Below, piece after piece: positions 1-6,728 of a stretch of 7,864 nucleotides of DNA (the stretch's first letter is position 1; every line of letters begins with the position of its first letter). Under the pieces are notes generated by a model that did no database searches, was not told the DNA's origin, and saw only the letters and a program-made list of their open reading frames with translations. The translations under genes were made by a program, and so were the position numbers. The stretch comes from Fidelibacterota bacterium (lineage in GTDB: Bacteria; Fidelibacterota; Fidelibacteria; Fidelibacterales; Fidelibacteraceae), in assembly GCA_016937825.1 (NCBI GenBank), contig JAFGVT010000035.1, positions 1-7,864 of the forward strand, in the 5' to 3' direction.

Positions 1-982
1 ACGCGTCGTCGTTCGGACAGGCGCCTACCAGAATATTCTGCCCGGCATCATCGTAAAACACGGTCGGCATGGGGGCAAGACCGTTCAAACCCGTACCCGG
101 AACACCGTAGAGATAGACCGCGTCAACCGGACGCTCCAGAAAAGCGTCATCCGCAAGCTCAAAAAGATTGCAGAGGGAGAATCCCAGTTCGTAGAATTTT
201 TCGTGTACATAGACCAGGATCAGAAGGGGGCCGACTTTTGCGGGATAGCACAGCCATTCTTCGGGATCGGGCTCAACAAGATCCAGGGGATTGCGTTCAA
301 TGCGTTCAAATTTCCCGCTGCGCTTGTTCATGGGCGGGTTGAGCAGCAGCGGCGGATACAGCAGAAGCTGACGTATGACCGGTATATCCCGAAGTTTGGC
401 ATGATAGCTTCCCGGCAGGCGGAGGTCCCTGGGCAACGCAATAACGGCCAGTTCCGCGCCGGCATGGACCTGCCGGTAGATGCTGGGATGATGTCCCGTG
501 ATATGTTCTTCAATGTCGCGGTACGTCTGCCGCACCAGATGCATGAGGGTTTCGATCGTCGCGTCAAAGGTGCGGTACGGCCGTTTATCCAGCCGCTCCA
601 TATCCGAGTCGCAAACAATAAAACGTTCGAAGGTGCGCCAGTAATTATACAATCCTTCGACAAAGGCGAGCAACGATCCCGGATCCCCGGCCATGCTTTC
701 GCTGTCCTCGATGAGTTTCGGCACCGTGTCGATTGGCATTTTTCCCAGAACGCGCAGCACCTGAACAATCTTTTCAATGTCCTGCTTCCCGATGTCCGAA
801 GGGGCTTTTCCGAAAATCCCCAGGCAACTGGCCTGTTTTTGTTTCAGGTCAGAAACATACCGGGAAACGACCGCCGTAAAGAGTTCGCTTTCCATGAGCT
901 CTTCAGGACTTTCGCATACGCGGTCGCGAATGCGGATAATGACCTTATTATTAACGAATTTTGATCCTCCGTACGCTTTCAT
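1..982 (-). CDS. Unidentified cytoplasmic protein, N-terminal 327 codons (runs off left edge)
   Basis: An uninterrupted minus-strand frame opens at ATG 980-982 and continues past base 1, giving 327 codons with no stop. The start is supported by a GGAG Shine-Dalgarno at 991-994, 8 nt upstream. The protein (MKAYGGSKFVNNKVIIRIRD...) has no signal peptide and no clear membrane span, is rich in charged helical segments in its first half, and has a Pro/Leu-rich stretch near residues 205-218 (LLLYPPLLLNPP). Residues about 290-327 (YLYGVPGTGLNG, then PTVFYDD and ILVGACPNDDA) look like a structured core. I do not recognise the family with confidence. The late segment recalls, from memory only, the part before the nucleotide-binding core of large HPr-kinase/PEP-carboxykinase-like ATP-binding proteins, whose P-loop would lie outside the window. 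It follows thrS by about 190 nt on the same strand, so it may be cotranscribed. The gene is real by length, start signal and composition; its function is unknown. Confidence 0.8.
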   Translation of the reverse strand, partial: MKAYGGSKFVNNKVIIRIRDRVCESPEELMESELFTAVVSRYVSDLKQKQASCLGIFGKAPSDIGKQDIEKIVQVLRVLGKMPIDTVPKLIEDSESMAGDPGSLLAFVEGLYNYWRTFERFIVCDSDMERLDKRPYRTFDATIETLMHLVRQTYRDIEEHITGHHPSIYRQVHAGAELAVIALPRDLRLPGSYHAKLRDIPVIRQLLLYPPLLLNPPMNKRSGKFERIERNPLDLVEPDPEEWLCYPAKVGPLLILVYVHEKFYELGFSLCNLFELADDAFLERPVDAVYLYGVPGTGLNGLAPMPTVFYDDAGQNILVGACPNDDA

Positions 983-1175
983 TTCGTTTTCTCCATATAT
1001 GTTCCGTACTCTGTTCTCCGGTCGGAGCAGTATTTTTTTTCATCGGGGTACCGGCAGTGATCTGCAGTGATGAGTCGGCGGTTTCGAAGTCCGTACCCGG
1101 AGACTGTCCCCTTATCGGGGATCAACAAGAGATTTTCGTGAGCGAAGACCGGGATCTTAATGCCGGGCGTTCAGT

Positions 1176-3098
1176 TCAGCTTCTTTCCCGTTCCGTTTTT
1201 TTCAGGAAGGCGACCATCTCATCGACGGTCATAAGATCCAGCTCTTCCCCGCCCTGCTGGCGAAGCTTTACCGTACCCTCTTCCTCTTCCTTTTGGCCGA
1301 CCACGATCATATAGGGGACTTTCATGGTCTCGGCCTCGCGGATCTTGTAGCCGACGCGCTCGTTTCGTTCGTCGACTTCCGCGCGCAGGTTCGCGGTGAT
1401 CGCCGCTCCGGCGATCCTGCGGGCTGCCTCATTGTATTTTTCGGAAACGGGGATCAACACAAGCTGCACAGGCGCGTACCAAAGGGGGAATTTCCCGGCG
1501 GTGTGTTCGATCAGAACCCCGATAAAACGTTCCAGGGATCCCATGATCGCGCGGTGGATCATCAGGGGCCGGTGCTGTTCGCCGTCGGAGCCGGTATAAA
1601 CGATATCGAAGCGTTCGGGTTCGTTGAAATCGAATTGAATGGTCGTGCATTGCCAGGTGCGGCCGATCGCGTCTTTGATCTTGATGTCGATCTTGGGGCC
1701 GTAGAAAGCGCCGCCGCCTTCGTCGACCTTATAGTCAATATGCATTTTTTTCATGGATTTGCTCAAGGATTCCTGAGCATGTTCCCACAAGAGCGGTTCG
1801 CCGACGAATTTTTCTTCGGGCTTTGTGGAAAGATAGACCTCGTATTCCTCAAATCCGAAGGCGCGCAGGTAGTCGAAAGAGAACTGAAGCAGCTTCTCGA
1901 CCTCGTCGTTCAGCTGTTCGGGTGTACAGAAGATATGCGCGTCGTCCTGGGTAAAACCGCGAACCCGCATCAGACCGTGCAGAACCCCGGACATTTCGTA
2001 GCGGTACACCGTGCCCAGTTCCGCGTAACGGACGGGCAGATCGCGGTAACTGGTCTGGCGCCGTTTGAATATCATGATATGGAAGGGGCAGTTCATCGGT
2101 TTCAGATAATAATCCTGGTTTTCGACCGGCATGACCGGATACATGGATTCTTTGTAAAAGCCCAGGTGCCCCGAGGTCTGCCACAGATCCGCCTTCCCGA
2201 TGTGGGGCGTCTGAACGATCTCGTACCCGCGCTTGCGGTGTTCGGCATACCAGTAGTCCTCAATGCGCTTCCGCAAGGCAGCGCCTTTGGGGAACCAGAG
2301 GGAAAGCCCCTGGCCGATGGCCTCCGATATCTCAAAAAGATCAAGTTCTTTGCCCAGTTTGCGATGATCGCGTTTTTTGGCCTCTTCAAGGAAAAGCAGA
2401 TAGGCGTTCAGTTCTTTCTTTGAGGGAAAAGCCGTGCCGTAAATGCGGGACAGCATCTTATTCTTTTCGTTTCCGCGCCAGTAGGCGCCGGCGACGCTCA
2501 ATAATTTGAATGCCGGGATCTTGCCGGTGGAGACCAGGTGCGGCCCCCGGCAAAGGTCGGTGAAATCACCCTCGCTGTAGAGGGTCAGGGTCTCGTCTTC
2601 CGGTATCTCCCGGATGATCTCGACCTTATAGGTTTCGCCGAGTTCCTCGAAAAATTTGATCGCATCGTTGCGTGAGATCTCTCTGCGCGTGACAGGCTGG
2701 TCTTCGGCGATGATCGTGTGCATCTCGGCTTCGATGCGTCCCAGATCTTCCTCGGTAAAGGGCACGGGGGCGTCAAAGTCATAATAGAATCGGTTTTCGA
2801 CCGCAGGACCGATCGTAACCTTGACATCGGGGAACAGACGCTGCACCGCCTGGGCCATCACATGCGAGGTGCTGTGCAAAAGCACCTCATGCGCTTCCGG
2901 GTCTTTCCAGGTGATCAGACGAACAACGGCATCCTCCGTGATGGGGCGGGTCAGGTCGGTGACACGGTGGTTGACCTCGGCAACAACGCAATTGCGTGCC
3001 AATCCTTCGCTGATGGAAAGCGCGATCTCCATCGGGGTCACACCGTGCTCAAAGACCTTGACGGATCCGTCCGGGAATGTAATGTTCAGTGATGCCAT
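1176..3098 (-). CDS. thrS: Threonyl-tRNA synthetase
   Basis: Cytoplasmic class II aminoacyl-tRNA synthetase that charges tRNA(Thr) with threonine and hydrolyses mischarged Ser-tRNA(Thr). The 640-residue protein matches the usual full length. Domains in order: TGS (about 1-64), N2 editing domain (about 65-225) with H75/H79 of the HxxxH motif and D181-x-C183-xxx-H187, catalytic core (about 245-540), and anticodon-binding domain (about 545-640). The zinc/threonine-site ligands are present as C337 (KPMNCP), H388 (DDAHIF) and H515 (MIHRA). Motif 2 is RYEMSGVLHGLMRVRGFTQD (from R366) and motif 3 is GSLERFIG with R524. All key residues of both the synthetic and editing sites are kept, so proofreading is expected. 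ATG 3096-3098 was chosen because it gives a standard TGS N-terminus (MASLNITFPDGS) and lies 9 nt from an AAAGGA Shine-Dalgarno at 3108-3113. A dedicated promoter precedes it at 3132-3160. infC, a frequent downstream partner of thrS, is not next. Confidence 0.98.
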   Translation of the reverse strand: MASLNITFPDGSVKVFEHGVTPMEIALSISEGLARNCVVAEVNHRVTDLTRPITEDAVVRLITWKDPEAHEVLLHSTSHVMAQAVQRLFPDVKVTIGPAVENRFYYDFDAPVPFTEEDLGRIEAEMHTIIAEDQPVTRREISRNDAIKFFEELGETYKVEIIREIPEDETLTLYSEGDFTDLCRGPHLVSTGKIPAFKLLSVAGAYWRGNEKNKMLSRIYGTAFPSKKELNAYLLFLEEAKKRDHRKLGKELDLFEISEAIGQGLSLWFPKGAALRKRIEDYWYAEHRKRGYEIVQTPHIGKADLWQTSGHLGFYKESMYPVMPVENQDYYLKPMNCPFHIMIFKRRQTSYRDLPVRYAELGTVYRYEMSGVLHGLMRVRGFTQDDAHIFCTPEQLNDEVEKLLQFSFDYLRAFGFEEYEVYLSTKPEEKFVGEPLLWEHAQESLSKSMKKMHIDYKVDEGGGAFYGPKIDIKIKDAIGRTWQCTTIQFDFNEPERFDIVYTGSDGEQHRPLMIHRAIMGSLERFIGVLIEHTAGKFPLWYAPVQLVLIPVSEKYNEAARRIAGAAITANLRAEVDERNERVGYKIREAETMKVPYMIVVGQKEEEEGTVKLRQQGGEELDLMTVDEMVAFLKKTERERS

Positions 3099-3107
3099 GT
3101 CCGTTCA

Positions 3108-3113
3108 TCCTTT
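3108..3113 (-). promoter_or_regulatory. Shine-Dalgarno of thrS
   Basis: AAAGGA on the minus strand, 9 nt before ATG 3098. It supports this start over the out-of-frame ATG at 3106-3108, which overlaps the Shine-Dalgarno itself. Confidence 0.75.
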
Positions 3114-3131
3114 CTTTTTGTTATGACAGGA

Positions 3132-3160
3132 ATATTACTGTATTTATATGCTTTTTTCAA
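3132..3160 (-). promoter_or_regulatory. Sigma70-like promoter of thrS
   Basis: On the minus strand, TTGAAA (3155-3160) is followed after exactly 17 nt by TAATAT (3132-3137). Both boxes are close to the housekeeping consensus. Transcription would begin near 3125, leaving a leader of about 27 nt, too short for a T-box, a riboswitch or an autoregulatory operator like that of E. coli thrS. This implies thrS is expressed independently of the upstream endonuclease gene. Start mapping has not been done; the call rests on box quality and spacing. Confidence 0.65.
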
Positions 3161-3197
3161 CTGAATTTATGAACGGGATATCTTTGGGGACGCCCGC

Positions 3198-4964
3198 TTA
3201 TTTAATCAGCAGCAGCTTCTGTGCGGCTCTTTTCCCGTCTGCCTCGACCGAGAGAAAATAGATCCCGGCGGGAAGATCGCCGGCATGGACCCGCAAGCGA
3301 TGTTCTCCCGGGGACAGATATCCGTTGTAAATGAGCTTGCGCTGAGTACCGTTAATGTCCGTCAATGCCGCCCGGACGACGGTCCCGGCATGCAGCTCTA
3401 GGGGGAGCGTAAAATCCGGATTGAAGGGATTGGGGTAGGCGGCGCCGATACGGAAGTTTTCGGCTATCGGGGCGATCCCGTCGATGATATAGGGGTTCCA
3501 GCGAATATTGTCGATGGCGACCTGCCCCGACAGGCTGTTCTTTTGGACAAATCTTAGCGTGACCCCCTCTTCGATGTGAACGGGTATGATCCCGCTTTCC
3601 TTCAGGACATTCTGTTCGTTTGAACTTGTCAGCGTCGCGATAAGATTGCCGTTCGCATAGACATCCAGGGCGACATCCGAAGAAAAAGCCTGCTGATACT
3701 GAAATGACAGAGTTGAAATACCTCCCTGCAGGACCCCGGAGGTCATGGACACTTCCGATGAGGATTTTGCAAAGCAAGGGGTCTCCCCTTCAATAATGAT
3801 ATCGCCGCGGCACTGTTTATAGGTCCAGGTTGAACCGTCCTGCCCGGTAAAGGAACCGTCCGAGTAGGAAGAACCCGTTACCGGGAAATTGACAAAGGTT
3901 TCCAGATGCGAAAAAACCGTATCCCCGGGAGTGCCGGAGGTGTCGCTTAAGGTTTGTACGTGGATGATACTGGAGAATGCGCTTTCTTCAGCGGCGGTGG
4001 CGGCCTTGACCCTGTAGAAGTAATCCGTCCCGGGGCGCAAGCCCGTGACCGTCCCGCCATTGGTCGACGAGATCGCGGGCGAATAGGAGCTTAAATGGGT
4101 TGTAAATTCTTCATTTTCTGAGACATAGAGTTTATAGGATGTAGCGGCGGGAACAGGGCTCCAGTTTGCCCGGAACGAGACGGAATCGACCTCGCTTGCC
4201 GCCTCCGCAAGGGGTGCGGGCAAGGTTTCCGGGACTTCCCCGCCCCAGATATACGCGGCATATTCGGGATGGTCGACAAAGGGGTTCCGGTTGTTCTGAT
4301 ACCCGTAGATCCGGTCATTGCGCGTCCGCTCAAAATCACTGACCGGGTCCTGGACATGCCATGCCAGCAGGGTGGACAGTTTGCCCAGATTCGGCCCGCT
4401 TGTTCCGGTATAGTCGACCAGTTCAAGGTCCGGCTCTCCGCTGTCCCCTTCGTAGCGGATTTCCATATAGAACATCATGCGGGCAATATCCCCTTTAACC
4501 TCATCACGCGCTTCCCAGGAATCACTGTCGTAGTAACAGCCGATCGCCTCGGAATGCGGGGTACCGCCATTATCAAAGTCTTTATTGCCGCGGTCGGAAT
4601 TCACACTGACATCGGTCGGGCGCAAATGATGCATGTCCGTTCCGGCCGGGGGCGTTTCCCCGAAATCGCCGTGCGATTTCGGCCAGGTGTGTTCACGGTT
4701 CCAATCAGGGTAGACCTGAGTCTTGGATAAAGACCTTCCCGTATACATCAGGATAAAATTCGACGCATTGTCCGGATCTTCATCCGTTTGTATCAACGCT
4801 GTCCATAAAAAGCTGTAGCTGTATTCGGTATGTTCGTCAATAATATTATGTAGAGCGGATTTCAATGCAGTACCCGACAAGCCGGCAGCCGCATCATAAT
4901 AACCTTGGGGGATGGCCGCCTTTGCTAAAGAAAGCGCAATGAACAGTAGTCCTATTTTCCGCAT
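3198..4964 (-). CDS. Secreted endonuclease I family nuclease with Fn3 domain and T9SS sorting tail
   Basis: Exported DNA/RNA-degrading enzyme of the endonuclease I family (His-Me finger, as in Vvn and BsnA), 588 residues. A signal peptide occupies about 1-17 (MRKIGLLFIALSLAKA). The nuclease domain (about 20-240) carries the active-site motif NREHTWPKS, with E91 as likely metal ligand and H92 as likely general base. It also has DMHHLRPTDVSVNSDRGNK (H112, H113, N122, N127) and the family-typical end NPFVDHPEYAAYIW. A fibronectin type III-like domain follows at about 250-340 (FRANWSPVPAATSYKLYVSE...GLRPGTDYFYRVKA). Next is a beta-rich module at about 350-490 ending IDNIRW, probably a binding or anchor domain. 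The last part (about 505-588) is a T9SS type A sorting domain with AYPNPFNP and GIYFLSVEADG. The start ATG 4962-4964 has AAAGGA at 4972-4977, 7 nt upstream. A likely role is nutrient scavenging from extracellular DNA at or beyond the cell surface (inference). It is divergent from barrel A. Confidence 0.93.
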   Translation of the reverse strand: MRKIGLLFIALSLAKAAIPQGYYDAAAGLSGTALKSALHNIIDEHTEYSYSFLWTALIQTDEDPDNASNFILMYTGRSLSKTQVYPDWNREHTWPKSHGDFGETPPAGTDMHHLRPTDVSVNSDRGNKDFDNGGTPHSEAIGCYYDSDSWEARDEVKGDIARMMFYMEIRYEGDSGEPDLELVDYTGTSGPNLGKLSTLLAWHVQDPVSDFERTRNDRIYGYQNNRNPFVDHPEYAAYIWGGEVPETLPAPLAEAASEVDSVSFRANWSPVPAATSYKLYVSENEEFTTHLSSYSPAISSTNGGTVTGLRPGTDYFYRVKAATAAEESAFSSIIHVQTLSDTSGTPGDTVFSHLETFVNFPVTGSSYSDGSFTGQDGSTWTYKQCRGDIIIEGETPCFAKSSSEVSMTSGVLQGGISTLSFQYQQAFSSDVALDVYANGNLIATLTSSNEQNVLKESGIIPVHIEEGVTLRFVQKNSLSGQVAIDNIRWNPYIIDGIAPIAENFRIGAAYPNPFNPDFTLPLELHAGTVVRAALTDINGTQRKLIYNGYLSPGEHRLRVHAGDLPAGIYFLSVEADGKRAAQKLLLIK

Positions 4965-5061
4965 TCATATGTCCTTTTTTACACGTGAAAAAGTAACATA
5001 ATCATCCCGTAAATGCTAATGGTTTTGATTTTTCTTCCATCGAAAAACATGCAATTTCGTT

Positions 5062-5090
5062 TTGGCATTGGCTTAAATAGATGATATATT
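5062..5090 (+). promoter_or_regulatory. Promoter of barrel A
   Basis: TTGGCA (5062-5067) and TATATT (5085-5090) are separated by exactly 17 nt, a near-consensus sigma70 arrangement. The same bases also read as TTTG (5061-5064), 20 nt, then TATATTTG (5085-5092), which fits the Bacteroidetes-type TTTG / TAnnTTTG promoter. Transcription would start near 5097, leaving a leader of about 80 nt before ATG 5178. Confidence 0.65.
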
Positions 5091-5167
5091 TGCCTAAGGT
5101 CAAGGACGTGTAATAATGACAATTTTAAAGTTCTTGCCCGGACAACAAAGAACACATAACAAACGTT

Positions 5168-5172
5168 GGAGG
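5168..5172 (+). promoter_or_regulatory. Shine-Dalgarno that fixes the barrel A start
   Basis: GGAGG lies 5 nt before ATG 5178. An in-frame TTG at 5166 would start inside the ribosome-binding site and add four residues (MEAF) ahead of a normal signal peptide, so the ATG at 5178 is the start. Confidence 0.85.
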
Positions 5173-5177
5173 CTTTC

Positions 5178-5693
5178 ATGAAAAAGTTTTGGCTGATCGT
5201 TTCGATCGTTACCCTGCTTGCATCAATTGCCCTTGCACAGGAAACAGGTACCGCGAAAAAACTGGATGCGGGTCTGCGTTTAGGCGTTATGAACAATCGC
5301 GGCGGTCTTGTCGCACGTTATGCTCTTTCGGAAAAAACCCGCATTGAAGCAGCCATTACAACCCCGGGGTTCAATGGAACGATCTATACCGGCCTTTTTG
5401 AAATGACCTTTCCCCTGGGCGACGTCACGAATCTCAGCTGGTATTTCGGCGGCGGACTTCATATGGGGTACTGGGGATCGGCACCTTCCCGGTGGAGCGC
5501 CGTTACATCGACTTGGGTCAGCACGAAATTTGCGATCGGCATTGATGCGATCGCAGGCATTCAGTATAACATGGAAAGTCTGGTATCCTTTCCGCTGACG
5601 CTGTCGCTGGATTATAAACCCGCCTGGGACTTTACCTCAACCTGGGCAGACCAGTGGGGTGACGTTGCACTGTCTCTCAGATACGCGTTCTAA
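5178..5693 (+). CDS. Small exported beta-barrel-like outer-membrane protein, paralog A
   Basis: A 171-residue exported protein of unknown function. The N-terminus MKKFWLIVSIVTLLASIALA followed by QE is a clear type I signal peptide with likely cleavage after A20. The mature part of about 150 residues alternates polar and hydrophobic/aromatic residues, is Gly- and Trp-rich, and ends in SLRYAF. A C-terminal Phe and an amphipathic last strand are what the Bam machinery recognises in outer-membrane barrels. Blocks shared with barrels B and C are LSWYFGGGLHMG (86-97), GIDAIAGIQY (121-130), PLTLSLDYKPAWD (139-151) and the RY-x-F end. Size would suit an eight-stranded barrel, which is inference. It has its own promoter and terminator and so appears monocistronic. 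The last 179 nt are closely copied at 6729-6899. It could instead be a periplasmic beta protein; I know of no named family to which I can assign it. Confidence 0.85.
   Translation: MKKFWLIVSIVTLLASIALAQETGTAKKLDAGLRLGVMNNRGGLVARYALSEKTRIEAAITTPGFNGTIYTGLFEMTFPLGDVTNLSWYFGGGLHMGYWGSAPSRWSAVTSTWVSTKFAIGIDAIAGIQYNMESLVSFPLTLSLDYKPAWDFTSTWADQWGDVALSLRYAF
5515..5693 (+). repeat. Direct repeat, copy 1 (3' end of barrel A)
   Basis: These 179 bases recur at 6729-6899 with 11 substitutions and one 8-base deletion by my hand alignment, about 94% identity over aligned bases. Similarity falls sharply just after the stop codon, where the downstream sequences are only loosely alike. Confidence 0.9.
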
Positions 5694-5715
5694 CCGGAAC
5701 TAGCAATTGATTTTC

Positions 5716-5745
5716 AAAGAGCCGTTTGCACGGCTCTTTTTTTTT
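5716..5745 (+). terminator. Intrinsic terminator of barrel A
   Basis: AAAGAGCCGT (5716-5725) pairs with ACGGCTCTTT (5730-5739) around a TTGC loop, a perfect 10-bp stem. It is followed by an uninterrupted T-run to 5745. It sits 22 nt past the stop codon. A weaker relative follows the barrel A remnant at 6921-6950. Confidence 0.93.
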
Positions 5746-5789
5746 GTCGGCCATTTGCTTGAATCATTGTTTTTTACATCTTTTTTTAA

Positions 5790-5839
5790 AATACGATTTT
5801 TTCTCTAGCTTTTCGTTTAAAGTGTCTTACATTCCTGCA
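5790..5839 (+). promoter_or_regulatory. Conserved upstream block of barrel B, probable promoter region
   Basis: This 50-base block aligns without gaps to 7012-7061 upstream of barrel C, with 37 of 50 bases identical by hand count. It shares AATACGATTTTTT and GTTTAAAGTG. By alignment with barrel C, the -10 would be TACATT (5828-5833), but the corresponding -35 (CTAGCT, 5805-5810) is poor. An alternative -10, TATAAC at 5921-5926, lies closer to the gene and also has a weak -35. Which is used cannot be decided here. Confidence 0.4.
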
Positions 5840-5957
5840 AGCATAAAAAAATGAAATTAATGGAAAGACGTTCATTAAGCATGAAAAATTTTGCTTTGCG
5901 CTTAAAAACATAAAACGCAGTATAACATTAACTCTGATCATAATAAAAGGAGAAGAT

Positions 5958-6410
5958 ATGAAGAAAGTTTTAGTGGTTGGGCTAATCGCCGTACTCGCTG
6001 TTTCTTTTGCATTCAGTCAAACGGCTCTGGGTTTACGCGGTGGGAATTTTTCCGGGATTTCACTTAGAACATTGAATAACAGTGGGAATGGCATGGAATT
6101 TCTCTTAACCGCAAATAAGAATGGTTTTGAACTTGCCGGTTTATTTGAAAAGCATAAAGGTATCAGCGATGTGGAAGATTTAAGCTGGTTCTGGGGGCTT
6201 GGCCTGCATGGCGGACTATCCGCTACAAGTACTACTTCAGTAACGGTTTCAGCAGGTGTTGATGCCATTTTAGGAATTGAGTATAGCTTTCTGTCATTGC
6301 TTGGTGTTCCTCTTTCACTTTCAATAGATTATAAACCGGCTTTCGATATTATTGGTGGTTGGGGAACTGACTGGTTTGGTTTGGCAGGTACGATCCGCTA
6401 CACTTTCTAA
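5958..6410 (+). CDS. Small exported beta-barrel-like outer-membrane protein, paralog B
   Basis: A 150-residue exported protein of the same family as barrels A and C; function unknown. The signal peptide is MKKVLVVGLIAVLAVSFAFS with cleavage likely just before Q21. The mature part begins TALGLRGG and ends GTIRYTF, a barrel-like last strand. Family blocks are LSWFWGLGLHGG (75-86), GVDAILGIEY (100-109), and PLSLSIDYKPAFDIIGGW (118-135), the last nearly the same as in barrel C. AAGGAG at 5947-5952 lies 5 nt before the ATG. It is closer to barrel C than to A in signal peptide and end motif. Codon use differs from its neighbours: TTA leucine is frequent (for example residues 5, 26, 50 and 62), AGA arginine occurs, and the gene is visibly more AT-rich. 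This suggests a different origin or relaxed constraint. No clear intrinsic terminator follows; the frr remnant's stop lies 65 nt downstream on the other strand. Confidence 0.83.
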   Translation: MKKVLVVGLIAVLAVSFAFSQTALGLRGGNFSGISLRTLNNSGNGMEFLLTANKNGFELAGLFEKHKGISDVEDLSWFWGLGLHGGLSATSTTSVTVSAGVDAILGIEYSFLSLLGVPLSLSIDYKPAFDIIGGWGTDWFGLAGTIRYTF

Positions 6411-6475
6411 TTGATGATGTCATATCATTGGAAAAGCCACCAACAGCGGTTATTCTATAAATCACATAAGCTGTC

Positions 6476-6656
6476 TTATTCGTTTAAGATAGATATCTCC
6501 TTGTCGGACTGAATTTCACTGATCTTTTCGATTTGTTTATCTGTGAACTTCCGGATCTTGACATTGGCTCTTTTGCCTCGTTTTCAGGGGTATCTTCATC
6601 TTAATCTCTATCTTTTTCCGATTTTTGATCTTTTCGCTGACATCCCGGCGGATACC
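6476..6656 (-). pseudogene. frr: Degenerate 3' fragment of frr (ribosome recycling factor)
   Basis: On the minus strand this stretch encodes about 60 codons of the C-terminal end of ribosome recycling factor, split over three frames. From 6656 it reads GIRRDVSEKIKN, like the conserved RNxRRDxxxK helix of RRF. A shifted frame then reads EKDRD-stop-DEDTPEN. A third frame gives KRGKRANVKIRKFTDKQIEK and continues to ILNE with TAA at 6476-6478. The last 22 residues match the intact frr at the right edge at 13 positions (TDKxIEKIxExQxxKExxIL), and the nucleotides at about 61%. At least two frameshifts and an internal stop, together with loss of everything upstream, make it a non-functional remnant. 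It is the truncated right end of the left duplicated unit. Confidence 0.82.
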
Positions 6657-6728
6657 GCATAAATAAACTCCCTGTCTATTCTACGACCAGTATTCAGGGC
6701 GGTTCTCCCGAAGGATACGGGATAACCC
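6657..6728. other. Probable novel joint between the two duplicated units
   Basis: About 70 bases lie between the point where RRF similarity ends and the point where close barrel A similarity begins. I can read neither gene in it with confidence. A loose resemblance of 6691-6725 to the barrel A stretch near 5443-5480 is possible. This is where the break inside frr would have been joined to the break inside barrel A. No transposase, inverted repeat or att-like core is visible. Confidence 0.5.

Larger units (their letters stand above)
4965..5177. other. Divergent intergenic region between endonuclease and barrel A
   Basis: This 213-base AT-rich region separates the minus-strand nuclease from the plus-strand barrel A. 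It holds a strong plus-strand promoter (5062-5090), the nuclease Shine-Dalgarno, and a weak inverted repeat in the barrel A leader (GTTCTT 5130-5135 with AAGAAC 5148-5153, 12-nt loop). I could not find a convincing minus-strand promoter for the nuclease by eye. The long minus-strand open frame here has no coding features. Confidence 0.6.
5515..6656 (+). repeat. Tandem duplication, left unit (barrel A end - barrel B - frr remnant)
   Basis: The order barrel A 3' end, terminator, conserved upstream block, barrel B and convergent frr 3' end matches the order in 6729-7864. Offsets of the corresponding stop codons are about 1206, 1220 and 1265 bases, so the units are collinear with small indels. 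The unit ends inside frr. Confidence 0.75.

Noticed and set aside
80..115. P-loop-like GVPGTG in the left-edge protein
   Set aside because: It lacks the lysine and Ser/Thr of a Walker A motif (the sequence continues LNG), so no nucleotide binding is claimed from it.
203..964. Plus-strand open frame of 253 codons at the left edge
   Set aside because: It is antisense to the minus-strand gene 1-982, which has a proper ribosome-binding site and protein-like composition. The plus frame has no Shine-Dalgarno and no recognisable features.
1016..1040. Plus-strand hairpin CTCCG-GT-CGGAG near a run of eight T
   Set aside because: The stem is only 5 bp with a 2-base loop, the T-run is offset, and no plus-strand gene precedes it. 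In the minus-strand sense the A-run comes before the hairpin, so it is not a terminator there either.
1293..2423. Plus-strand open frame of 376 codons
   Set aside because: It lies entirely antisense within thrS, whose identity is certain. Long antisense frames are common in GC-leaning codons.
3099..3197. T-box or leader regulation of thrS
   Set aside because: The predicted leader is under about 30 nt, with no room for a T-box stem or a tRNA-like operator.
5166..5177. Upstream TTG start for barrel A
   Set aside because: The TTG overlaps the GGAGG ribosome-binding site, and starting there would add residues ahead of a normal signal peptide.
4979..5296. Minus-strand open frame of 105 codons
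   Set aside because: It covers the divergent promoter region and the antisense of the barrel A start, with no ribosome-binding site or protein-like composition.
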